From: Beroe forskalii
Taxonomy: Eukaryota; Ctenophora; Nuda; Beroida; Beroidae
Assembly: GCA_011033025.1 (NCBI GenBank)
Contig: WFMF01000394.1
Location: forward strand, 103,921-167,920
DNA: 64,000 bases
Reading direction: 5' to 3'
Shown here piece by piece: positions 46,901 to 58,900 of this stretch (position 1 is the first letter of the stretch; every line of letters begins with the position of its first letter). Under the pieces are notes generated by a model. It was not told the DNA's origin and made no database searches. It saw nothing but the letters and a program-made list of their open reading frames with translations. The position numbers and the translations under genes were made by a program.

Positions 46901-49900
46901 CAACTTAATACGTTGCGTTATGATAATGATGCCGTCCATGAAAGCCAATTATCTCAAATTTTTGCGTTCGGCAAATATTTGTTAAATGGTTCGTTCCCAA
47001 TTCCTGACTTTCTATGATTTCATAAAATAACTGCCATGACCCAATCACCCAAATCATAAAAATCATAATATTTTCATTGTAATGTTAATTGTTGGAATTA
47101 AGAATATCTCATCATCAAATAGGTGTTATACTTCTGTTTTACACTAAAGTTGAAGTCCATGCATTTCTAATTCCATTAATTCCCCGTCATCACTTCACCA
47201 CTTCACGCCATGATAATGACGTCACCTCCACACCTATTAAATTCTTGTGTGTTAATTCATTGGACCATGCCCTTCTTAATGGTACTAATCAGATGATAAT
47301 AAAGAGTGGTTGGCCCCCTGTCAACACTATAGTATCTCTGACAGCTAACCTGCTCCCATAATATTATGTTCTGTTCTCTGTGACCTTAATATGTCATTGC
47401 ATTGTGTTACAACTACTAGCGAAGTTACTAATATTTTGGCCGATGTTGATTTTTCATGGCCTTTACCGAAGATTAAGAAGTTAAGACCAAAGATTAATTA
47501 CTTGAATACATTTTTCCACTGCAAAGGGCAAACTCTGTGAAATATCTTGATATTGGCATCGTAATGCGCGCTGATTGGTGGTCTATGCATCGTACTGCGC
47601 GCTGATTGGGTGGTCTTTGCATCGTACTGCGCCCTGATTGGGTGGTCTTTGCATCGTACTGCGCGCTGATTGGGTGGTCTTTGCATCGTACTGCGCGCTG
47701 ATTGGCTGATCTTTGCATCGTACTGCGCGCTTATTGGCTGGTCTTTGCATCGTACTGCGCGCTGATTGGCTGGTCTTTGCATCGTACTGCGCGCTGATTG
47801 GGTGGTCTTTGCATCGTACTGCGCTTTGATTTGGGGGTCTTTGTATCGTACTGCGCCCTGATTGGCTGGTCTTTGCATCGTACTGCGCGCTGATTGGGTG
47901 GCCTTTGCATCGTACTGCGTGCTGATTGGTCAAATGTTGAAAAGGGGTTGCTTCTATAAACGGTGACGTGACTTTATAAGGTGGTAAAAATAAGAGTTGA
48001 CTGCAGTTCGAGTCATTGACGGAGAAATATTCAAGTCCCTTAGTAATTACCGGTTACAATTTCTCAATAACTCCGCTCACGGTTTTGGCTGGCTGAAAAC
48101 AACCGGTTAACGGGTATTCCGGTTTCGGTTCGGTTAACCGGTCGTTGAAAAATCGTAACCGGCCGTTTTGTAGTGCAAATGCCCCAGCTCTTTTATACTG
48201 TGACGACATCAGCAGCAGGGCTCTTTAAGTGGCGAATATATCAGCGACATGTCCCGAATTAGCCGCGGCAACTCACCCTGTACATAATATGTTACAAAAC
48301 ATCCGGCTGCTGTCACAACGCGGGAGTTTATTGACCGTGAAATGCTGTAAATTATGTTTCTCATGCGTAAAACTGCATGCACTTCAGAGTTCGGCAATAT
48401 GCACGTATTACAGTCCGGTACGTCAGCAACTTTGCCATTGAGAGGCCTGTTGTAGAGACGCATAGATTTTTAAATGAATTTTCTAAACCCAAGTTTTGTG
48501 CATTTCCCATGGTTTAATTTTCATGAAACTTGATGATATCGTGCATTGTGATGATCTTAGGTGAATTGCCAAAAAGTTTATCAAAAGCTCATTTAATCTT
48601 GATTTTAAGGGCAGTTCAGATATTCGCAACTTCATCCTATGGGTTTCTACTACTGTCGCTGACGCTTAACAGAGCATGTCACGTGACAACCCGAGGCACC
48701 CGAAGGGGGAAGGGAAATTAACGGTGTCGTTTTGGTCCGCGACAGGAAGTCCATTTCCCGCAATTAGACACGTTTTTACGACACAGGAACGAAGTACTCA
48801 GTCTAATTGTTATTAATTTATTATATTATTATTTTTATTAGGGTGTGATCGGGAAAGAGGAGGTTTCGCGAAGTTTTTATTATTAAATTCGGCATGTTTT
48901 ATTGACCGTGACAAATTAAGGGATGGTTTTGTGGTATTGTGTAGTCTCAGCTCTCTGCACTGCACGACTCCACAGTATATCATGCGGGCTGATTGGTGAC
49001 TGTCTCCTGTTGAAGTAACCAATCAGGGAACAGTATAATAACCTATTAACCAATCAGAGAACAGTATACTCCTGTTAGAGTAACCAATTAACCAATCAGA
49101 GCACGGTATAATAACCAATTAACCAATCAGGACACAGTATATAAAGTGTTGTGAGATAAAGTGTTGTGAAATGAAGTGTCGGGATATGAAATTTCCTGAG
49201 ATGAGGTGTTGTGAAATAAAATGTCCATTCCCCGATATAACTGTACTAATTTCATAACTCCATAATTATTGCAGCTCTTTTTCGGAAGTTTTTAAAATTT
49301 TACAGCCCGATTGAATTTCTTACTACCATCATGATCCGTGATAATTTTGTAATCATTCACTATTCCATGATCTAGATTTGAATCCTAATCTAAATTGCTT
49401 ATCTAAAAAGGCGAGAGGGGAGGAAAAATTACTTCGCTCTGTTTGATAACTTCTGTAATTTGCTTATTTATTCCAAACAGTATCTCTAGATATCACTCAC
49501 CTAACAGATATTTTCTTCCAACCGCCCATGAAATTTACAGCGTTTATGTGTGCAACCTTCAAATAATTAATTTAAGTATCTTAAATCGTTACTAAAAAGA
49601 TAAAAGCCATATAAAGACATAATATATCTATGAAATATATTTAGATCGCTTAGAATTTAGGGCGGGCAAAGAAGCCCTCTGGGACTAATGATTCAAAAAT
49701 ATATTTCAAATCAACAAAATATAGCTTTAGTGCAACAGATGGGGCAGATATATCGCAAATTTTTATATATTCATAAATCCAATGAAATACCGAGAGATTT
49801 GGATGTCCTATTTTTCGATCATGTTACCTTCATGTAGAACGTCGTCAGTGACGTAATCATCCTAACATGTTGAGCCTTGATAAATACGTCACTAATTCTG

Positions 49901-52900
49901 ACGCCCAAATTTTAAAATATGTTTGGTGCTACATTTGCCACTAACCTGATATAAGTCAAGGCGCAATAGGGCACTTGTGAATTGGTGCAGTTTATAATAT
50001 GGATTATAAGGTAATATATGACGAATTTAGCGATTCAAATAATCAACCTGGAGACCCCTCTCACTTATCATTAGTTTTCAAGTTGGATTATTAGCTACTT
50101 ATCAGGGAGGTTATACTTTTTACACCTGGTGTGCATCCCAGGAAGCTAGAAACTTTAGATTTTGGGCTGATTTCGGCGTTATTCTCGCACAAATCTTCTA
50201 CAAATCTTCCCCTAATATTCCACAAATACACAAATAATTGCCGTAATGCCTTCAAAATATGGTCTTAGAGTGTCAATTTACCACTTTTAGAGTTTGAGCT
50301 TTGATCATGACGTAACCCGAACCGATCAGAGGAAATAAATCGCAATACTTTTGCTTCTGTATTGCAAGTGAGATTGACACGATCAGTTTGTGTAGATTGC
50401 GAGGAATTGGAAAGACTTCACTAACTCTATACTCTGAATGCAATTAGGTCATGAATTAGGTCATACACGGACAAAAAGAGTTAATAAATCGGCATCGATT
50501 CATCAAATTATTTAAACAAATTTATTAAATTTCATTTCATTTATTAAATTTCATTCGAGAATTCATTAAATTTGATTTGAAACATGGTAACAAGATCAAT
50601 AAATTTAAATTTGAATTTCAAACTGATAGAATGCAAATAATTCCCGGTATTTAACAAAATGAAGATATTGATCAATCAATATTGAATGACAATGCGTTAA
50701 GTTTGATTCTGCGAGGGATATTTTAGGGAGGGGATAATATGGCAATTTTGCGGAAAATACCCCAATTTTTTCACAATACCAAAATTTTCAACACCAACAT
50801 TTTCCACCTCGTAAGTATCCCTCGTAAGCCAACCAATATGCCAATTGTTTGCAACTCACAGCAGTCAACTATCTAGTACCATCCTTATTTCTAAGCGGTA
50901 ACATTAGATTAGCACCGCAAGACCCGCGACAAACCTTCCTTAAACTTTCCTTAATCATAATGCATTAGATCAGCGCAAAACCTGCATTACATTTATGCTT
51001 GCATTAGACCTGCGCCAGGCCAAGGTGACAAACGGACATTACCCAATGGGCAATGTCCGAATGTCACCAATTGCCAACAGTTTCACATTTAATGGAAGTC
51101 TCATATTAGCGGTAGTAATAATAATTAGGTTAATTGCCAAACACTGGCCCCCATGTTTAGTAATTAGCAGTAGACCCTGTGCGTACTGTTGCTCGCCCTA
51201 GGGCGCCCTCATCAGACTTTACATTCCTTAATTAACACGTGAATAAATTAACATGTGAATCATTCACATTAAAACGTCACAAATCTACATTATGACACGT
51301 GACATATTTAGATTAAAACGTCACAAATTTGTATTAACACGTGGTACATTTACATTATTAACACGTGATTTTGAACTGCAGTCACGTATTTTCGAACGTC
51401 ACGTGATTATCAAGGCAAATTTGAGATGAAATGCAATATTCAAGTAGTAAGTACGCGAGCGGATTGGTATCAAGTTGAGAATGTTTAGAAACACGTAACC
51501 CTGTTTGGATTTTAGAATATTGAATTGCTGAAGCCCTTATCAGGGTCTAAAATGGTGTGTTGATGACGACATATTAGCATGGTTTATAATAGTGAACCGT
51601 TGAAATCATTACGATGGTTTAGAACGCTGTTTAAGTGCTCTCAAGATATTTAATATAATTTATATTTTAAATCATAAAACCACGTTAAGTCATTCAATTT
51701 ATTTGATTTGATTTATTCCTAACACCGGGTTTACAAATTGATATTCTACACGCTGTAGGTATTTATACGCCGCGCGCGAGAAATAGGCGGTAGGATGACG
51801 TCATTATCATAGCGTGATGTTGTGAGTTGATGACGTTGAACCGCTGTATTATCATCCAATCACGGGATATTGCTTTACCCACAGCGCCTTCAGATTCGAC
51901 CAATCAGCGCACAGAATTTTGAAGAATCAGCGCACGGAACAAATCAGGGCGCAAAATGCCGATTTGCTGCGTATTAGGGGGTACAATTCTGCACAAGAGG
52001 GGTTAAAAAGGGGCACAGGAGGGTTTATAATGCAGCGCATAGGGGATTGAAATGCGGCACAGGAGGGGGAAGGCGGCGTCTGTTCAGCTCAAGAGTCAAG
52101 AGTATAACTACAGCTGTTGGCAGTTTTGGGTAGAATTAGCCCACGTTTCAGTTCATTATGTCCTACATGATATTCTGTATAGTTTATAGAATGTTGAATC
52201 ACTTTTGAACGCTTCTGTGGGTGATAGTCCCCTCAGTTTTTAGAGATTGCAGCTACCGATAAAAATCTAAATTGGTGATTTAGCCTGTGCAGGCATGTCT
52301 ACTTTATGGCTTTATTCATCATCAGTGGAATATTTTGGCATTTTGGCAAATAGCCCCTACTCTGATGCTGTAGATTATAATTTAAATTATACGTGATTGA
52401 TATATATTACGTTGCCCTGCAGGCCTGATTAGATCATTGTAATTTTCATTATTTCATAATCCGACGCTCCTGGAGGTGCCTTACCGGGTGACCTTTGATT
52501 TTTTGAACTCACCATCACATTTCAACTCTTTCCCACCATATAACAGTCGCTATTCTGGGCGTTAATCGAGTTTCAGAACACCCCGTGTTTTAATGACAAA
52601 ACCAGATGTCCACAAACGCGAGGCAGTGCATCGGTGTTGGGAACTTCGAAACTTCCAATCCTCGTCAGATATCAAAAATCATCGTGTTTTTATTCGTTTT
52701 AAAATAAGGCTATCTTTTCTGATGAAATAAATATCGAGTTTCGCCCCTTAAAATTTAAGAGCATGCATGCTTTGAACTGGTTCTATCGCCCCTATAACTT
52801 ATTCTACATGTCACACACTCACCATGTTTCAAATACCACTGCGCACCGTTTTAATTGGCCCTTTGTCCCTGACAATGCCCTATAATTCCCTTACAACCCG

Positions 52901-55900
52901 TTTTAAAACTAAAGTAACAGCTGGGAGGGCAGAATCTGGATATACCGCCCGCCTTAGCCCCATTAAAGTACAGCGCACGGCGGGGGCACCCACCAATCAG
53001 GTGCAGTAAATTAGTCACGTGCTCGGGATATCCACCAATCAGCGCGCGGGAGAGTGTCACGTGCCCTGATCCCAATCAAATAAACATATAATACAATTCC
53101 TCGTAAGAAAGACTCTGGAGTGAATGAATAATGTATCGTTCTCTGCCATTGTCGTCCTAATAATAAAACAATGTGTTAATCATTGGAACGACTGCCCTTG
53201 CTTCCTCATTGGACAGTGTCAATTTTCGCGCACTATGATTGGTGCATGCACCCTTGCTCGCCCGGTCATTGGTGAATTACCCTTGGAGGCGGGGGAGCTG
53301 GTTTCTATCCCCCTCTGAGACAATGTGATACATGCCCTCACTAGTTAGAGTGACGTCATTATCATGTGTTAATGTAGGGCGTTAAGGTAATCTCCCTGCT
53401 TGTTTCCTCCTTTAGACCAACGCAAGGGGTCTGCCGATGGACTTCACACAACTACTGCGTCACCCGGTAATCACCTTGTGCTGCCATAGTGACGTCACCC
53501 TCCCCTTATTCCAGGAGAGGGTATTGTAGGATATTGGTAGATTTCACGCCCCCGTGGGCTCGCTAATCTTCGTTAATTACGGTAATTCATGGGGCATCTC
53601 ACTTACTATTATACGCTCTGCTTGTTGAGAAAACGTAGGTTCAAAGCTAGGTGGAATTAATGAACAGCCACGATACAAGAAGGCGCACAGCTTTTTTCTT
53701 CCCCTTATAAATGTAACTTCAATATATCCTTGTGTTTTATCGCACCACTGCAGATGCCAATTATGGAAATATCATTCCCGCACATTATTTCCTTGTATTA
53801 AGTATATGAAATTTTTCTTGCGTTTAGACCGTGGATATAGCAAAAAACCACTCTTTGAGAAGAAAATAGGGAAAATCGAGCTGATAATTTTGAATTTTTG
53901 TTGAAATTTGAAGTGGCAGGATCGAGCGTGAATAATAAAAATGTCCCTGAAGTTGTAGGTCCGTGAAACTTAAGTCCGTGATAATTATGTCCGATAGGTA
54001 CTAGAAAAACCACCCTTCTAAGATATGTGTTTGTTTAGAGTGTGAATATAGCAAAAAACCACCCTTTAAAACATTTCCTTGTGTTTAGACAAAAACCACC
54101 CTTTCAAAATATTTCCTTGTGTTGAGACAGCGGAGAAAGTGGCATGTCCCCGGGCACGGACAGTGATGGGAAGCAGCGGAAGTGGAGGAACAGACACACC
54201 TTCACTCAGGCTCAACTTGACGTGAGTAGCAATTGCCAGGTCTCCAAGGTCAATTTACAGGTTCTTGTTGCTTCTGATAGAGAATGCCAGCTCGGACCTC
54301 GCCCCCCCCAAAACAATTTGTTTGGGTTAGCCCGACTTTAACCTCAGACACTTTATCTCTCTCCCCTGACCCTTTACCCTAACCCTTGTGCATGTCGTAA
54401 AGTAAAATGTTTTGAGTTAAAATGTCCGTTCCCCGTTTTTTGTGTTAAAATGTAAGTATAAGTCTCACAATTTCATGATTTAGAATGATGATGTCAATAA
54501 CCCTGAAATAAATGGAAACGGGGCTCCGATTCAGGGTACGGTTATTTATGCGCGCCACCGGCCATATTCACGATAATGATATTATATTTATTAGCTCATG
54601 TGTCGGAGAATTCCCGTCTGAAACTTTGTGATTGAAAAGCGTGAAACTTTTTAATTAACATATAATTTTGTGTGGGATGAGAGTGAAACTTTTTAATTAA
54701 CATAATATAATTTTACGTGGGATGCGTTAAGAGAATGGCGAATGTGATTATTACTGCGAATGAAATTATCTTAATTTACACGGATTTCGATAGAATTTAA
54801 GATCAATTTACGTCCACAGGATTTAACAAACAATTTTCAATCAAGATTCAATTTTGATTCAATTTATCATTTTCTCGGCTCAAAATGCATTATTTTTTCA
54901 AAGTAATTTCTGTCTCTTTTTAATAACAATCCCCGTTAGAAATTAAATGTTGCGAATTCCCTCATCATTCCAAGAAAATATTTAGCTTATTCCCTCATTT
55001 CTCATAGATTTGGAGTAACGGTATACAACAAGTTTCAAATAATAGCGAAAACATAAATTAACCAAATTCCGTCATATTGCATTGAAGATAAGCATATTCC
55101 TCTATTTTGCAATGGAACTCACCAAATTATTGCCTCATATATTACAATGAAAATCTCCGAATTCCCCCCAATTTACCCTGAAAATCACCCCTTCTTCAGG
55201 AGTTAGAGCAAGTGTTCGCCACGACCCACTACCCTGACATCTTCACAAGGGAGGAGCTAGCCAACAAACACAAGCTCACTGAGGCTCGAGTTCAGGTATG
55301 GGAAATGGTGTGCCGCAAGAATGTATTCTTGACCTTTGTTCGTTTGACGTTTCTCGTACTTGTAAACCTTTGCTTCTCAGCTAATTTATGTTTTTGCTTC
55401 CACTGATTTTTGGTTTTGAAAGGGGTCTGTCATTACACATGTAATTTGACAATTCTAATTCTTATTCTAATTCTTGCTCACTGCTCAGGTTTGGTTCCAA
55501 AACCGGCGTGCTAAGCACAGGAAGAACGAGAAAGCTAAGACTGCCGCTGAGAATCTGATTAACAGTAACCTCATGAACAACATTGCCTTGCAGTCAGCAG
55601 CCGCAGGGGCTCTTCTCAACCCTTACACCAGGTATGTTTATCATGGCAAATTTTATTTTGATATCAGAGGAAAACGGGAAGTATTTGAGGTATGAAATTA
55701 TGCCCTGACAAGAAGAACGCTTCCGAAAAAAAGAACATTTTCGAAAATCTCAGGGATTTGTTCATTTGTGTACCCATTTTCACGAATCCTTGGTCTTTCC
55801 AGTAACTTTATCATCGTTATCGTATTCTTCAAGCTAATACTTAGATTCCTTAGCACCGGACTTCAAACCTCACTTCACTCCTTCACTTTCAAACCTCAAG

Positions 55901-58900
55901 GACCTTCTATCTGAGCACCAATGCTGTAAAGAGAGAAATTCTCTTCTGAGCTCCGCTCGTAATAAATATATCAACTTACCATTTTCAGCTCTAATAATGA
56001 CGTCAAATCATCCGCCTCCTCTTTTTGACCCTTCTGCAGAACTGTGCCGGTCTAGATATTTTCTCATGACTACATCCTTCACTAACGTACTCAGCACCTT
56101 TTTATATTACCGTACCTTAGATAGGCAATTAAAATGACGTCATTTTCATGGAGAAATATTTTAACGTTGATGACGTTGAACTGTCTATTTTTCTCGTGCG
56201 GGGTTTAATTTACTCAATCAATCTTTTTAATTTACTGGGTTTATTAAATTGAGAACATTCGAGTTTCTTCATAGTGTACATGGCTTAATGCGACATTAAT
56301 TTAATTTAATATGATTCATTTAATTAACTTAGTGTGACGCATAAACTGCTTGGCTTTGTTAAGTCTGATTATAGTCAAACGTTGGCAAAAACGATAACTA
56401 ATTTTTGTAAATTGGCAGCTTTTTTTAGATAAAGTTTTCGTGACTAAATCCACTTTCATCGGACATTAGTTACTTAGAAATAGCATATGCGCTCATAATT
56501 TTATGTGACCATGTCTGATGAAACAGTTCTCAACGAATTTCAAGAGAAAACTGACCAAACTTCTACACTTTGTCAATGTTTTCACGTTTCCTTTTCGGTG
56601 TATCTTCTCACAAGTCACAATTATTTTAGCCAGATAAGCTAGCTGTGTCCTGACTTTATTTTTTGTCTACAGAAAGTCAAGTGTTTTATCCACTGTCAAG
56701 TGCTTGATCCACTGTCATATAATGAATATTCAAAAAAAACCCTTATATATTCAAAAAAACTGTTAAATATTCGAAAAACCCTGTTGAATATCAAACAATG
56801 TTTTCAATTGGATTGTTTCAGCGCGGCAGCCATTCAAGCTCTCATGGTATCGCAGTTAAAAGGCTCGATGGCTCAAGCTCCTCAGAACATGCTGCCTGGA
56901 AACCTGGCGTAAGTTGAGATTAATAAGAATTCAATGATATGAGATTATTTCAATCTCAGTTTAATGATTTAAGATTATTTCAATCTCGATTCAATGATTT
57001 GAGATTATTTCAATCTGATTTAAATGAATTTCATTCAGTTTGAACTTGAATAATGAATATCTATCACTTCATATCGTTGCGTGCCGTACAGTATTTTTTG
57101 TGTTTGGGTCATCAGCTTGTATATCAATATTCCTGGCAAACTATCCTGATTTTACTTGATTTAATGAAAATGATGGTCACTTAAATATTTGATATAGAAC
57201 ATTTTCTACTCACGCCAAAACTTAACTTTGAGAATTGTCGTTACCTTTCTGCTTGAAGGCAGATGTACACTGTCACTGCCGCTCCCTTCTTCTTTTTTAT
57301 CATAGACATCGCATTTCAACTAAAAATAACGCGTTTGCAAATTATATATTCTTTGACAAAATATAATTATGTAACCCCGGCAATCTTGCTCGGTGACCTT
57401 ACAGAACTCCTTCCAAATTTTAAATTATGTAAGATTTTACCGGGTGTCCACGTTGTGTGCGCTAAGTCCCCCTTCGAAGAGCTAATACAAAAATAATAAT
57501 GACAACAATGTAAAATATGATTAAAAGATGATTAAAAACTCCATTAAAATTTATATAATCCCCTGCAAGGAACCCTCAAGAGGAGGTTTTCTATGGGACA
57601 ATTTAACAACCTCTTTATTACGCTCCTTTGTCTAAGTTAACGAATTTTTTGTCCGTTAGTAATGAGACCTCCTCCTGACATAAAAGCAGTCCGAAATGGC
57701 TGAAGTCACTCTATCCAAACCCAGGACGGCTGGAGCTCCTGCTTGATCAGTAGTTGGTGGAGAGTGACGTCATTATCAGGGGTTACAATGGTGTTTTACC
57801 AGGGCGGCAAAATGTCTAGTTTATTCGGCGATTTATTATATATTATGGCGAGCTTGCGCAGTGGATTACATTAATTTCCACTGCACAAAAGGTTGAATTT
57901 AGCTAGCTCTTGTCCCCCTTGGATTGTCGTGATATATCAAATGGGTGTTCTGGTTTCTGCGGTAATGAAATAAATAAATAACTTATACTTTTTAAATTAT
58001 TTTAGAAAATGGGATTTGGGCGAAAAGGAGACATGTGATGTAGGGTTCCTGGACACAAAGTTGTTTTTGAGATATCACTTATATTGTTATCTGTATACTA
58101 CAACAGTACAAAGGTGCTGTGATATGATCATCCTTGTCTCTATAGTTCAGGTGAACGAAACCGAGCATCATGATATAAACTATAATGTGACAAGTAGAAC
58201 GATAGTTCAAGTCTCCATAATCATGTGTACTGCACGCGGCTTTTCGGCATATGTGAATTTAAAAAAAACTTAAATTATTGAATTGGGAAGTTCTCAATTT
58301 TGTTTTAAGACTTTATCCTTGTGGGTTTTCCAGTTATTGCGGGTTTTCCAGTTATTGCGGGTTTTCAAGTTATAATGCTTTTTATTTAAAAAAGTTGACA
58401 TTTTCTTCCCGTGATTTTGAAATGAGCAGCTGAATATTGGAACAACTTAAAATCAAATTAGTAAATTTAATAATTTCATTTTGGCACTTCAATAATTCAA
58501 TTTTTAACACTCAAACTGTTTGAAGAAAATTGAACTTTGTCATGGTTCTGGCTCATTGATTTTAATACATGTTATGAATTCATTAATTGATACCATAATT
58601 AATTGATAATGCCATCATAGAATCATTGTGTTATACTCGCAGTGAATATATCCGTTGCAACATATTTCAAAATCCGGCATCCCAAACTTTTAAAGATCCG
58701 CTATCTTGATAACATATAACGATTTAATTTTTCCTGACATTTCTCTGTACAGCAGGATATATGTGTAATCAAGTATATAATTTGGTTAAATAACCGGTAC
58801 TTTAACTCTGTAACAATATTCCTCCTAAAAAGCTCGATTCTTCCTCCAGCCAATAAGCGCTCTGGATTGCACTCACGTGATATCCCTCAGCCAATCACGA

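Noticed and set aside
47498-47933. Long minus-strand frames (over 100 residues) with a repeating [10 protein letters not shown]-like pattern
   Set aside because: They run through the 32-bp minisatellite. The period is not a multiple of three, so all frames stay open because the unit lacks stop codons; no start or splice context supports coding.
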